53,140 nucleotides of DNA from Jannaschia seosinensis (GCF_001408515.1 NZ_CYPR01000199.1:1-53140); one strand, 5' to 3'; shown: positions 17,762-27,349, counted from the first letter of the stretch. Program-made: numbers and translations. The notes: generated by a model not told the origin, from the letters alone.

Positions 17762-18932
17762 CCCCGATATTCCCGCCGATTTCGCCACGATCCTGACGGA
17801 GGACAGCGACACCGGCGGCGCCGCCGTCCCCCCGATCACGCAGACGAGCCTCTTCACCTTCGACAGCGTCGACGCGATGGAGGCCGCCTTTCGCGCCCCC
17901 GAGCGCAACCCGATCTACACCCGCGGCATGAACCCGACGGTGCGGGCGTTCGAGAAGAAGCTCGCAGCGATCGAGCGGGCCGAGGATGCGCGCGGCTTCG
18001 CCAGCGGCATGGGCGCGATTTCGGCGACGTTGCTGGGCCTTCTGCATGCTGGCGATCGGGTGGTTTGCGTGAACAACGTCTACCCGGATGCTTACCGGCT
18101 GATGACCGGGCTCATGGCGCGGATGGGGGTCGAGACGGTGTTCGTCGACGGCACGGACATCGCCGCCGTGCAGGGGGCGGTGAAAGGCGCGAAACTGCTC
18201 TACCTCGAAAGCCCGACGAGCATGACGTTCGACGTGCTCGACCTGCCTTCGCTGGCCGCAATCGCGCGTGCCGCCGGGGCGATCAGCGTGATCGACAATT
18301 CCTGGGCGAGCCCAGCCTTCCAGCGGCCAATCGAGCACGGCGTGGACCTCGTACTGCACTCGGCGTCGAAATACCTCTCGGGGCATTCGGACACGGTCGC
18401 GGGCGTGGTTTGCGGGCGAGCGGACCTGATCGCGCAGATCAATCGCGTCGCCTATCCCAGCCTCGGGGCGAAATTGTCGCCGTTCGATGCGTGGCTTTTG
18501 ATCCGGGGCATGCGCACGCTTCCGCTCAGGATGCGGCAGCACCACTGCTCAGGGCTGGAGGTCGCGACGCGGCTGGCCGGGCACCCGGCGGTGAGCGAGA
18601 TGCGGCATCCGGGGGTCGGCGGCACGCTCGACGGCTCGACCCTGTCGGGATGGTCGAGCCTGTTTGCCTTCAGGATGCAGAGCCCGAAGGCGGCACGGCG
18701 GTTTTGCGATGCGCTGCGGCTGGTCCGGCTGGGCGTCAGCTGGGGCGGCCACGAGAGTCTGGCCTTCCCGACGCAGCTCGGCCTGATCCAGCCCGGCCTG
18801 ACGAATTCCTTCCACGCCTTCGGTGTCTCCGACGACATGGTTCGCCTGCATGTCGGGCTCGAGGACGTGGAGGATATCTGGCGTGACATCGAGCACGCGC
18901 TGGAGATCAGCGAAGCGCCCGGAGAGGCGTGA
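17751..18932 (+). CDS. PLP-dependent C-S lyase, cystathionine beta-lyase (MetC)-like
   Basis: A 393-residue Cys/Met-metabolism PLP enzyme. Lys207 in LHSASKYLSGHSD is the Schiff-base lysine, Asp182 (VIDNSWAS) should contact the PLP nitrogen, and Tyr56/Arg58 (NPIYTRGMNPT) match the phosphate-binding pair of E. coli beta-lyase. Ser330-Trp331 in GVSWGGHESL matches the beta-lyase SW motif. The active-site Cys of methionine gamma-lyase is absent (VYPDAYRLM at that place). It should therefore beta-eliminate cystathionine, cysteine or a cysteine conjugate to a thiol, ammonia and pyruvate. Substrate specificity is uncertain. Its location between a regulator and an ABC importer argues for catabolism rather than methionine synthesis. 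Confidence 0.88.
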   Translation: MTSDPDIPADFATILTEDSDTGGAAVPPITQTSLFTFDSVDAMEAAFRAPERNPIYTRGMNPTVRAFEKKLAAIERAEDARGFASGMGAISATLLGLLHAGDRVVCVNNVYPDAYRLMTGLMARMGVETVFVDGTDIAAVQGAVKGAKLLYLESPTSMTFDVLDLPSLAAIARAAGAISVIDNSWASPAFQRPIEHGVDLVLHSASKYLSGHSDTVAGVVCGRADLIAQINRVAYPSLGAKLSPFDAWLLIRGMRTLPLRMRQHHCSGLEVATRLAGHPAVSEMRHPGVGGTLDGSTLSGWSSLFAFRMQSPKAARRFCDALRLVRLGVSWGGHESLAFPTQLGLIQPGLTNSFHAFGVSDDMVRLHVGLEDVEDIWRDIEHALEISEAPGEA

Positions 18933-18969
18933 GCGAAGCTGGAACGCAACTCAACAAGGGAGAGAGTGA

Positions 18970-20232
18970 ATGAGACTGAGAACCACTTTGGCGGCTGCGG
19001 CGCTCGCCACCGCAGGGGGCAGTATCGTATCGGCCGAAACGCTCCGTGTGGTGGAGGTGCTCACCACGAACGAACGTACCGGCCTGATGAACGAAATCGT
19101 CGCCGCGTTCGAAGCGGACCATCCGGATGTGGATGTCGAGCTGATCTCGGTTCCCTGGGACTCGGCCTTCGAGCGCATCCTGACCATGACCATGTCGGGG
19201 CAGCCGATCGACGTGATCGAGATGCCGGAGCGCTGGATCTCGACGCTGGCGATCAACGATGTCGTGCGCGACCTCGAGCCTTGGCTGAACGAGTGGGAGG
19301 GCGCGGAGCAGCTGACCGACGCCACGATGGACTTCACCAAGATCTATGACGATACGTCGTATTTCGTACCCTACGGCTACTTCGTGCGCGCGCTTTACTA
19401 CAACAAGCCGCTTCTGGCCGAGGCCGGATACGACGCTCCGCCCGAGACGTGGGAGGAGTTCAACGAGATGTCGCGGGCCATCTCCGAAATCGACGGAAAA
19501 TACGGCTACTGCCTGCGCGGCTCTTCCGGAGGGTTCGTCGGCTGGTGGCTTGCCGTCTCGGCGATGACCGGCGCCGACAGCTGGTTCGAGGAGGACGGCA
19601 CGTCGATCTTCGACAGCCCCGAGGCCATCAAGGGCATCCAGATGATGCTCGACCTCTACAACGACGGCGCGGCGCCGGAAGATTCGGTCAACTGGGGCTT
19701 TAACGAACAGGTCTCGGGGTTCTATTCGGGAACCTGCGCCTTCATGGATCAGGATCCCGACGCGCTGATCCAGGTGCGCGAGCGTATGGGCCGCGACGAC
19801 TTTGCGGTGGCGCCGGTGCCGATCGGTCCGGCCGGACAGATCTCGCCGCCGATCGGGATGATCGGATGGGCGGTGACCAACACGTCCGAAAACCCCGAAC
19901 TCGCCGAGGACTTCATCGGGCGGCTGCTCGCGCCGGAGGTGAATCTGGAATGGGCGAAGTTCATGGGCATCGTCCCGGCGGTCGAGATCCCCGCGGATGA
20001 CGCGTATTACAACGATCCGCAATTCGCCGGCTTCTTCACCGAACTCGAGGACGACCGCTGGGACCTCATGACCTGGCCCGCGCACCTGCCCGAGCTTGGC
20101 GAGTTCTTCGACGTGATCGCGGTCGAAACCAGCCAAGCCGCCCTTCTGGGCCAGATGACGGCCGAGGAACTGGGGCAGGAATGGGACACCTTCCTGACCG
20201 CGGCCCAGCAGCGCTGGATGTCCGAGCAATGA
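18970..20232 (+). CDS. ABC transporter substrate-binding protein, family 1 (sugar type)
   Basis: A 420-residue secreted binding protein with a signal peptide (MRLRTTLAAAALATAGGSIV, cleavage near SAE). It has the MalE/UgpB-like fold: LMNEIVAAFEADHPDVDVEL, PIDVIEMPERWISTLAINDV and FVRALYYNKPLLAEAGYDAP. Family 1 proteins bind sugars, polyols, glycerol-phosphate or some sulfonated or amino compounds. GGGAGAG precedes the ATG. The first gene of a four-gene import cassette; the cluster context leaves open whether the ligand is a sugar. Confidence 0.92.
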   Translation: MRLRTTLAAAALATAGGSIVSAETLRVVEVLTTNERTGLMNEIVAAFEADHPDVDVELISVPWDSAFERILTMTMSGQPIDVIEMPERWISTLAINDVVRDLEPWLNEWEGAEQLTDATMDFTKIYDDTSYFVPYGYFVRALYYNKPLLAEAGYDAPPETWEEFNEMSRAISEIDGKYGYCLRGSSGGFVGWWLAVSAMTGADSWFEEDGTSIFDSPEAIKGIQMMLDLYNDGAAPEDSVNWGFNEQVSGFYSGTCAFMDQDPDALIQVRERMGRDDFAVAPVPIGPAGQISPPIGMIGWAVTNTSENPELAEDFIGRLLAPEVNLEWAKFMGIVPAVEIPADDAYYNDPQFAGFFTELEDDRWDLMTWPAHLPELGEFFDVIAVETSQAALLGQMTAEELGQEWDTFLTAAQQRWMSEQ

Positions 20233-21158
20233 GCGTGGCTGCGGACAGCCCGGCGACTTCCGGGCGTTCGCCGTCAAGACCTCGGCGGCGGTTTGCCGCC
20301 GCCGAGGCGTGGTTTTATCTTGCCCCGGGCATTTCGATCGTGGCGCTCGTGATGCTGGTGCCGCTGGCGGTGGGCATCTCGTTCAGCTTCCAGAACTACG
20401 TCATCTTCCGGCCGATGTCGCGCGGGTGGAACGGGGTTGAGAACTACATCGACCTCTGGACCGACCGCACCTTCTGGCTGGCGCTGGCGAACACGGCGCG
20501 GTGGACCTTCTGGTCGGTTGCATTCCAGCTTGGCCTTGGCCTCGGTCTCGCCCTGATCCTCAACAAGCCGTTCCCGGGCCGGGCGGTGTTCCAGTCGCTC
20601 GTCTTCTTGCCATGGGCGGTGCCGACCTTTCTGTCGGGCCTGAACTGGCAGTGGCTCTTCAACCCGATCGTCAGCCCCTTGCCCGCATGGCTGACCGCGG
20701 TGGGCGTGCTGGACGCGCCACGCAACATTCTTTCCGACCCCGATCTGGCGCTTTACGGCCCGATCACAGCGATGATCTGGTGGGGCGTGCCGTTTTTCGC
20801 GATCACGCTGCTGGCCGCGCTGCGCTCGATCCCGCAGGATCTCTACGAGGCCGCCTCCATCGACGGCGCCTCCGCATGGCAGTCGTTTCGCCATATCACC
20901 GTGCCGTTCCTGATGCCGATGATCACCATCACGATCCTGTTGCGCACGGTGTGGGTCGCGAATTCACCCGACCTGATCTTCGTGATGACCGAGGGCGGGC
21001 CGGCGAACTCGTCGCAGACCCTGCCCAACTACGTGTTTACCAGCGCCTATAAATCGATGGATTTTGGCTATGCCTCGGCGCTGGCCACCGTCCTGATGGT
21101 GCTGCTGGTGATGTATTCCGTCCTTCTTCTCTTTATCCGCGGGAGGCTTGGCCAATGA
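20229..21158 (+). CDS. Sugar-type ABC transporter permease (MalF/UgpA-like)
   Basis: A 309-residue membrane permease. The ATG at 20229 overlaps the binding-protein stop (ATGA) and is preferred over upstream alternatives. A first helix at about 26-48 (FYLAPGISIVALVMLVPLAV) is followed by the BPD core with EAA loop SIPQDLYEAASIDGASAWQS at about 216-235. Six helices are expected. It pairs with the next permease. Confidence 0.93.
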   Translation: MSVAADSPATSGRSPSRPRRRFAAAEAWFYLAPGISIVALVMLVPLAVGISFSFQNYVIFRPMSRGWNGVENYIDLWTDRTFWLALANTARWTFWSVAFQLGLGLGLALILNKPFPGRAVFQSLVFLPWAVPTFLSGLNWQWLFNPIVSPLPAWLTAVGVLDAPRNILSDPDLALYGPITAMIWWGVPFFAITLLAALRSIPQDLYEAASIDGASAWQSFRHITVPFLMPMITITILLRTVWVANSPDLIFVMTEGGPANSSQTLPNYVFTSAYKSMDFGYASALATVLMVLLVMYSVLLLFIRGRLGQ

Positions 21159-21979
21159 AGACGATGACCGGGGCCGCGCTGTGGCTGGTGCGGCTGGCCT
21201 ATCTGACCTTTGCGCTATTCCCGTTGTTCTGGCTGATCCGAATCTCGCTGACGCCGGACAACCTGCTCTATTCCGAGGGGACGACGATCTGGCCGTCGAG
21301 CATCACGCTCGCCAACTTCACCTACGTCATCGAAGAGAGCCCGTTTCCCGTATTCTTCGGGAACACCGTCATCGTTTCGATGGGAACGGCGGTGGCCGTC
21401 ACGTTGCTTGCGGCCGGGATCGGCTATGCCTTCTCGCGGTTCGAATTCGCGGGCAAGCGCGCGCTGATGGTCTTCCTGGTGATCACGCAGCTCTTCCCGC
21501 TGGTGATGGTGATCACGCCGCTTTACCAATTGCTGGCTCCGATCGGTCTGGTGAACACCCGGATCGGGCTGATCGTCGTCTTCACCGCCTTCAACCTGCC
21601 GTTCGCGGCCTTCCTGATGCACTCGTTCTACGAAGGCATCCCACGCGAGTTGGAGCAGGCGGCGATGATCGACGGGTGCACCCGCTTTCAGGCGCTGATC
21701 CTGATCATCCTGCCGCTGATGCTGCCGGGCATCGGCGCGACGCTCGGCTTCGTCTTCACGGCCGCCTGGTCGGAGCTTTTGTTCTCGCTCATGCTCATCA
21801 CCTCCGAGACGAAGAAGACCTTCGCGGTGGGGCTGCTCAGCTTCGTCGGCAAGTCCGGCGTGGATTGGGGGCAGATGATGGCGGCCGCCACGCTGGCGCT
21901 GATCCCGCCCGCGATTTTCTTCACACTCATTCAGAAATACCTCGTCGGCGGCCTCACGGCCGGCGCGGTCAAGGCATAG
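21155..21979 (+). CDS. Sugar-type ABC transporter permease (MalG/UgpE-like)
   Basis: A 274-residue inner-membrane permease with six predicted helices. The EAA motif is GIPRELEQAAMIDGCTRFQA at about 164-183, and FLVITQLFPLVMVITPLYQL precedes it, as in MalG-type proteins. It overlaps the upstream permease by four bases. It completes the channel of the importer. Confidence 0.93.
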   Translation: MKTMTGAALWLVRLAYLTFALFPLFWLIRISLTPDNLLYSEGTTIWPSSITLANFTYVIEESPFPVFFGNTVIVSMGTAVAVTLLAAGIGYAFSRFEFAGKRALMVFLVITQLFPLVMVITPLYQLLAPIGLVNTRIGLIVVFTAFNLPFAAFLMHSFYEGIPRELEQAAMIDGCTRFQALILIILPLMLPGIGATLGFVFTAAWSELLFSLMLITSETKKTFAVGLLSFVGKSGVDWGQMMAAATLALIPPAIFFTLIQKYLVGGLTAGAVKA

Positions 21980-21990
21980 GGAGGGTCGCC

Positions 21991-23112
21991 ATGGCCGAAG
22001 TTTTACTCAGACAGGTGGTCAAGCGCTACGGCGCCTTCCAGGCCGTCCATGATTTCGACCTCGACATCGCGCATGAGGAATTCGTCGTCTTCGTCGGCCC
22101 CTCGGGCTGCGGCAAGTCCACCACGCTGCGCATGATCGCGGGGCTCGAGGAGATCTCGGGCGGCGAGATTCAGATCGGCAGCCGGGTGGTCAACGACCTG
22201 CCGCCGCGCGCGCGCAACATCTCGATGGTCTTCCAGAACTACGCGCTCTACCCGCACATGACCGTTCGCCAGAACCAGGGCTTCGGGTTGCGCATGGCCA
22301 AGCGTCCGAAGGAGGAGATCGAGGAAAAGGTGAACCGGGCGTCCAAGCTCCTCGGGCTTCGGGAGTTCCTGTCGCGCCTTCCTGCCGCCCTGTCGGGTGG
22401 TCAGCGTCAGCGGGTGGCCATGGGGCGGGCCATCGTGCGCAATCCCGACGTGTTCCTCTTCGACGAACCGCTGTCGAACCTTGATGCGAAGCTGCGCGGG
22501 CAGATGCGGACGGAGATCAAGAAGCTGCACGACAAGGTCCGGACGACCGTGATCTACGTCACCCACGATCAGGTGGAGGCGATGACGCTCGCCGACCGGA
22601 TCGTGGTGATGCGTGACGGGCGGATCGAGCAGGTGGACACGCCCTACGAGGTCTTTCACGCTCCCGCCTCCCGTTTCGTCGCAGGCTTTATCGGCAGTCC
22701 GCCAATGAACCTGATCGAAGCCCGCACCGTTGCGGATGGCGACGGCATTTCGGTCTCGGCGCCGGGTTGGCCCGCGCTTCCGCTCGACCCCGCGATCTTC
22801 GGCCAGGTCGGCCCCGACAGGGCGGTGACGCTGGGGCTGCGTCCGGAGGCCATCGCGCCGGAGCGGATGGCGGGGTCGATGGCGAGACCGCTCGCCTTCA
22901 ATGCCGACATCACGCTGGTCGAGCCGTTGGGCGGCGAAGCCCTGCTGTTTCTGAAAATGGGCAAGGACGAGATCACCGCGCGCATCTTCCGGCCAAGCAC
23001 CCGGCTCGCCCCCGAGCGGGATGTTCGCTTTGTCGTTGATCTGGCCGAGATGCACCTGTTCGATGCCGGGACCGGCGCGCGTCTCAACGCCCCGAGAACC
23101 GCCATCAGCTGA
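21991..23112 (+). CDS. Sugar-type ABC transporter ATP-binding protein (MalK/UgpC-like)
   Basis: A 373-residue ATPase. Walker A GPSGCGKST is at about 36-44, signature ALSGGQRQRVAMGRAIVRN at 133-151 and Walker B VFLFDEPLSNLDAKLR at 154-169. A TOBE-type domain occupies about 290-360. I take the ATG at 21991, where the MalK-like fold begins, although the frame is open far upstream across the permease gene in another register. It lies 11 bases after the permease and powers the family-1 importer. Confidence 0.93.
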   Translation: MAEVLLRQVVKRYGAFQAVHDFDLDIAHEEFVVFVGPSGCGKSTTLRMIAGLEEISGGEIQIGSRVVNDLPPRARNISMVFQNYALYPHMTVRQNQGFGLRMAKRPKEEIEEKVNRASKLLGLREFLSRLPAALSGGQRQRVAMGRAIVRNPDVFLFDEPLSNLDAKLRGQMRTEIKKLHDKVRTTVIYVTHDQVEAMTLADRIVVMRDGRIEQVDTPYEVFHAPASRFVAGFIGSPPMNLIEARTVADGDGISVSAPGWPALPLDPAIFGQVGPDRAVTLGLRPEAIAPERMAGSMARPLAFNADITLVEPLGGEALLFLKMGKDEITARIFRPSTRLAPERDVRFVVDLAEMHLFDAGTGARLNAPRTAIS

Positions 23113-23122
23113 AGGAGCCGAG

Positions 23123-25483
23123 ATGACGACCCCTCGCGACCTTGACCAACTGGCCATCATCGAGCGCCGGCTACTCTGGCTGGCTTGCTGGATGGTGCAC
23201 AACGCCAACCATGTGCGCGACAATCCCGAGGGGCTGAAGGTGGGCGGGCATCAGGCAAGTTCCGCGTCCATCGTCTCGATCGTGACCGCGCTCTACTTTA
23301 CCGCGCTCAAGCCTGAGGACAGGGTGGCGGTAAAACCGCACGCTTCGCCCGTCTTTCACGCGATGCAGTATCTGATGGGCAAACAAACCCAGGAGAAGCT
23401 GGAGGCGTTTCGCGCCTTTGGCGGAGCGCAGTCCTATCCCTCCCGCACCAAGGATACCGACGACGTGGACTTCTCGACCGGATCGGTGGGTCTGGGCGTC
23501 GGTATCACCGCCTTCGCGTCATTGGTGCAGGACTACATCGCTGCGAAAAAGTGGAACTCCAGGTCGATCGGCCGGATGGTCGCGCTTGTCGGCGATGCGG
23601 AGCTGGACGAGGGGAATGTCTACGAGTGCCTGCAGGAGGGGTGGAAGCACGACCTGCGCAATGTCTGGTGGATCATCGACTATAATCGCCAGAGCCTCGA
23701 CGGGATCGTCCGCGAGGGGCTATGGCAGCGGGTGGAGCGGGTTTTCGGAACCTTCGGCTGGGATGTCGTGCGCCTCAAGCACGGTGCGCTCCAGCGGGCG
23801 GCGTTCGACGAACCCGGCGGTGCGGCGCTGCGCGACTGGATCGACGACTGCCCGAACGACCTCTACTCGGTGCTGACCTACAAGGGCGGCGCGGCGTGGC
23901 GCGAGCGGCTGATGGACGACATCGGCGATCAGGGCGATGTCAGCGCACTTCTGGAGCGGCGCAGCGACGGCGAACTCGGGGCCCTGATGTCGAACCTCGG
24001 AGGGCACTGCCTCTCGACGCTGACCGAAGCCTTCGCCGCCGTGGACCATGACCGGCCGGTGTGCTTCCTCGCCTATACGGTCAAGGGCTGGGGCACGCCG
24101 CTTGCCGGGCACAAGGACAACCACGGCGGCTTCATGACGCGCGCCCAGATGCAGGAGTTTCAGAAGACGGCCGGCGTGCCCGCGGGTGCGGAGTGGGACC
24201 CGATGGCGACGGTGGAGGAGCCGGCGGCCCTCCAGGCCTTTCTCGAAGAGGTCCCGTTCTTCAGGCACGGACCGCGGCGGTTCGCGGCGCCGCGCCTCGA
24301 CGTGCCGGAAATCGCGCCCCCCGCGGGCGAGGCGCTATCGACCCAGGCCGCTTTCGGCCGCATTCTCGATGACCTCGCCAAGTCGGATTCGGATCTCGCC
24401 GGGCGGATCGTCACGACATCTCCGGACGTGACGGTCTCCACCGGCTTGTCGAGCTGGGTCAACCGCCGGCACCTCTTCGCGCGCGAGGCGGTGGCCGATA
24501 CGTTTCGGTCCGAGAGCGTTCCCTCTACGCAGAAATGGCAGTTCCGGCCGGACGGGCAGCATATCGAACTGGGCATTGCCGAGATGAACCTGTTTCTTCT
24601 CCTCGGCGCGGCGGGCCTGTCGCACGAGCTTTTTGGAGAGAGGCTGCTGCCCATCGGCACCGTCTACGATCCGTTCGTGGCGCGCGGTCTCGATGCGCTC
24701 AACTACGCCTGCTACCAAGATGCGCGGTTCATGATCGTCGGGACGCCGGCGGGCGTCACCCTCGCGCCCGAGGGCGGTGCGCATCAATCTATCGGCACGC
24801 CGCTCATCGGCCTGGCACAGGATGGGCTCGCGGCGTTCGAGCCCGCTTTCGCCGACGAACTTGCTCAGATCATGGATTGGGCCCTCGATTACATTCAACG
24901 CGACGGGGCAGGTGATCCGGACGAGCGGACATGGCTGCGCGACGAGACGGGTGGCTCGGTCTATCTGCGCCTCTCGACCCATGTGATCGATCAACCGGGC
25001 CGCCGCCGCGACGAGGCGTTCCGTCAGGGCGCGATCGATGGCGGATACTGGATGCGCCCGCCGGGACCGAATTGCGAAATCGTGGTCGCCTATCAAGGCG
25101 TCGTCGCGCCTGAGGCCATCGCCGCCGCCGGAATGCTTGGAGAGCAGCACCGCGATGTCGGCGTTCTCGCCGTCACGTCGGCCGACCGCCTGAACGCAGG
25201 ATGGACAGCGGCGCAGCGTATGCGCCGGCGCGGCAAGCCCGGCGCGCGATCCCATGTGGAGCGCCTTCTGGGGACGCTGCCGCCGCATTGCACGATCGTC
25301 AGCGTCATTGACGGCCATCCCGCGACCCTCGGATGGTTGGGTAGCGTGGCCGGCCATCGGACGGTCCCGCTCGGCGTCGAGCATTTCGGGCAGTCGGGGC
25401 GAATATCCGATCTCTATCGACATTTCGGAGTGGATCGTGCGACGATCGTGGGGGCCGTTCTTGGGACGTCGGCCATCGATTGA
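23123..25483 (+). CDS. AceE-like thiamine diphosphate enzyme (homodimeric E1 / transketolase superfamily)
   Basis: A 786-residue protein preceded by AAGGAG. The ThDP motif is GDAELDEGNVYECLQEGWKH (157-176) ending at N188 in YNRQSLDG, which copies the homodimeric pyruvate dehydrogenase E1 pattern (GDGE...NLQRLDG). LKVGGHQASSASIVSIVTAL (38-57), DFSTGSVGLGVGITAF (116-131) and the C-terminal HFGQSGRISDLYRHFGVD also match AceE. It is about 100 residues shorter than AceE and starts almost at the catalytic fold, so the N-terminal E2-binding part seems to be missing. No E2 or E3 gene is nearby. It may decarboxylate the 2-oxo acid made by the lyase, or transfer a ketol unit. Known parallel: mdeB next to methionine gamma-lyase in Pseudomonas putida. 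Confidence 0.85.
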   Translation: MTTPRDLDQLAIIERRLLWLACWMVHNANHVRDNPEGLKVGGHQASSASIVSIVTALYFTALKPEDRVAVKPHASPVFHAMQYLMGKQTQEKLEAFRAFGGAQSYPSRTKDTDDVDFSTGSVGLGVGITAFASLVQDYIAAKKWNSRSIGRMVALVGDAELDEGNVYECLQEGWKHDLRNVWWIIDYNRQSLDGIVREGLWQRVERVFGTFGWDVVRLKHGALQRAAFDEPGGAALRDWIDDCPNDLYSVLTYKGGAAWRERLMDDIGDQGDVSALLERRSDGELGALMSNLGGHCLSTLTEAFAAVDHDRPVCFLAYTVKGWGTPLAGHKDNHGGFMTRAQMQEFQKTAGVPAGAEWDPMATVEEPAALQAFLEEVPFFRHGPRRFAAPRLDVPEIAPPAGEALSTQAAFGRILDDLAKSDSDLAGRIVTTSPDVTVSTGLSSWVNRRHLFAREAVADTFRSESVPSTQKWQFRPDGQHIELGIAEMNLFLLLGAAGLSHELFGERLLPIGTVYDPFVARGLDALNYACYQDARFMIVGTPAGVTLAPEGGAHQSIGTPLIGLAQDGLAAFEPAFADELAQIMDWALDYIQRDGAGDPDERTWLRDETGGSVYLRLSTHVIDQPGRRRDEAFRQGAIDGGYWMRPPGPNCEIVVAYQGVVAPEAIAAAGMLGEQHRDVGVLAVTSADRLNAGWTAAQRMRRRGKPGARSHVERLLGTLPPHCTIVSVIDGHPATLGWLGSVAGHRTVPLGVEHFGQSGRISDLYRHFGVDRATIVGAVLGTSAID

Positions 25484-25618
25484 CGCGCGGCGCCGGACCG
25501 GCATCCCAGGACATCACTTGCGCGAGTAAATCCGTCAGATATGCGTGAGGTGCAGGTGCCGCTTTCGCTTCGGGAGCTGTTGGGCCCCAAGCGGTTCCGC
25601 CCGCAGCCTGAGGTCACG

Positions 25619-27349
25619 TCACGAATGTTCTTCCGCCGCCGTCGCGGCGAGGGCGCGGTTGAACACGCGCAGCGCATCGACATGGAGGAGGACGCCCAGC
25701 ACCTCCGGACCGTCAGCTCCGTCGCCCAGGCGAACGACGGCCAGAAAGTCGCCGTTCGATCGTTCGAATAACGGCATTGCCTTCTCAAGCGTATCGCCCG
25801 GAGCCACAAAAAGGGCCTCGTTGACTGCTCGGCGCACGCGATCCTCGGACGGGGCTTTGGGATGGTCCGGCGACTTCATGACGCTCGAAACCTTGAACAT
25901 GGCCAGAAGATAGGCTTGCGGTCCGGCGGCGAGATGAATGCCCCGCCGCTCGAGTTGCGTCAGGAAGAAGGAGCGGTCGACGAGTCGGGACGACAGGGAG
26001 GTTGAGATCGACACGGCCACCATGACGGCGAGACCGGTTTGCCAGTCGCCCGTCAATTCGAAAACGATCAACGTGGTCGATATCGGAGCGCCGAGCACCC
26101 CGGCCGCCACTGCGCCCATTCCCGCCAGTGCATAGAGGGTCTCCGAGCCCGACATCTCCGGGAAGACGCCGGTCGCGATGGAGCCGAACGCCAGCCCGGT
26201 GAGCGCCCCCACCATCAGCGCAGGCGAAAAGATACCCCCGCCCATGCGTCCGCCCATCGTTATCGACACCGCGATGACCTTGAGAACCGCGAAGACGACC
26301 GCCTCGTGAAGGACGAGGTCCCCCGACAGCGCCGCCGATGTCGTCTCGTAGCCCACGCCGATGATATGCGGAAAGCCAAGCGCCAGCGCGCCGAGCAGCA
26401 GGCCCGAGACCGCCGGACGCAGGACCGGGGGCAGCGACAGGCGGGCCTGCATGGCGGTCGCGGCATCCTCGGCCAGAAAGACGGACCGCATGAGCGTTAC
26501 CGCGACCAGCCCCGAGACGAGGCCCAGAAGCACGAAAGCCGGAAGCTCTGCGTAAAAGCCGAGCGTGTTCGTTTCCCGCAGCGCGAATTCGGTGACGTCG
26601 CCGAAGGAGGTGCGGCTGATGACCGATCCGGAGGCTGCGGCGATGGCGATCGGCGCGAAGGCGTGGACCGAGAAGTGGCGCAGCACCACCTCCATCGCGA
26701 AGAGCGCACCCGCCAGCGGAGCGTTGAAGCTCGCCGCGACGCCCGCGGCAACGGCACAGCCCAGAAGGTCGCGCCCCGTCACGCCGTCGGCGTTCAGCCG
26801 GTTCGAGACCCAGCCCGCGATCATGCCGGTCATGTGCACCACCGGCCCCTCCCGACCCGAAGAGCCGCCCGAGGACAGGGTGATGAGAGAGGCGGCGATA
26901 GAGGCGAGACCGGCGCGACGCTCGACCCGGCCTTCCTTCATGGCCGAAGCCTCGATCACTTCGGCCGGCCCCCGCACGCGCGCATCGGGAGTGAAACGCG
27001 TCAGCAGGATCCCCACGATCAGCCCGCCGATGGCGGGCAACACGAGGACCCAGAACCACGGCAGCGTCTCGACGAAGCTGTGCAGGCGGCGCGGGTCGTC
27101 GGTGCCGTAGAGCGCCGTCTGCAGCAGTTCGATCCCGGTCATGAAGGCGACGGCGGCGTATCCGGACGCGACCCCTACCGCGAGCGCGATGAACCAGAAC
27201 TGGAACTTCGAAGGGCCCCGCCTGCGGATCAGCGACCAGCTCTCCGCCAAGGCATTTCGCAGCCGCACCGATGCGCCACCGCGTGACTCGTTTGCGGGCG
27301 ACGCGGTTGCGGAGGAGGAGGGGTCGCGCACCCTTGTCCTTTCGGCCAA
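25619..27349 (-). CDS. ClC-family chloride channel/antiporter with C-terminal CBS region
   Basis: A 576-residue membrane protein. The gating-glutamate motif is intact (GGSSGREGPVVHMTG near 160-174), followed by AASFNAPLAGALFAMEVVLR. The usual first selectivity motif GSGIP is replaced by RVRGP (residues about 122-126), an unusual variant. The last 90 residues look like a CBS nucleotide-binding segment. It moves chloride or another anion, probably in exchange for protons. The longest start is a TTG at 27349 without spacing for a ribosome site; a GTG at 27331 with AAAGGA upstream is a good alternative. It is divergent from the flavoprotein gene with only about 43 bases between starts. Confidence 0.9.
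   Translation of the reverse strand: MAERTRVRDPSSSATASPANESRGGASVRLRNALAESWSLIRRRGPSKFQFWFIALAVGVASGYAAVAFMTGIELLQTALYGTDDPRRLHSFVETLPWFWVLVLPAIGGLIVGILLTRFTPDARVRGPAEVIEASAMKEGRVERRAGLASIAASLITLSSGGSSGREGPVVHMTGMIAGWVSNRLNADGVTGRDLLGCAVAAGVAASFNAPLAGALFAMEVVLRHFSVHAFAPIAIAAASGSVISRTSFGDVTEFALRETNTLGFYAELPAFVLLGLVSGLVAVTLMRSVFLAEDAATAMQARLSLPPVLRPAVSGLLLGALALGFPHIIGVGYETTSAALSGDLVLHEAVVFAVLKVIAVSITMGGRMGGGIFSPALMVGALTGLAFGSIATGVFPEMSGSETLYALAGMGAVAAGVLGAPISTTLIVFELTGDWQTGLAVMVAVSISTSLSSRLVDRSFFLTQLERRGIHLAAGPQAYLLAMFKVSSVMKSPDHPKAPSEDRVRRAVNEALFVAPGDTLEKAMPLFERSNGDFLAVVRLGDGADGPEVLGVLLHVDALRVFNRALAATAAEEHS

Noticed and set aside
16760-17908. A 382-codon minus-strand open frame across the regulator gene
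   Set aside because: It lies antisense to the FadR-family gene and shows no domain of its own; it would also cover the operator.
17751-18932. Methionine gamma-lyase as the name of the PLP enzyme
   Set aside because: The gamma-lyase active-site Cys is absent and a beta-lyase Ser-Trp pair is present, so a MetC-like call is better supported.
23123-25483. Naming the ThDP enzyme aceE or tktA
   Set aside because: Motifs are AceE-like, but the protein is short, has no E2/E3 partner genes and sits in a catabolic cluster. A gene symbol would overstate what is known.
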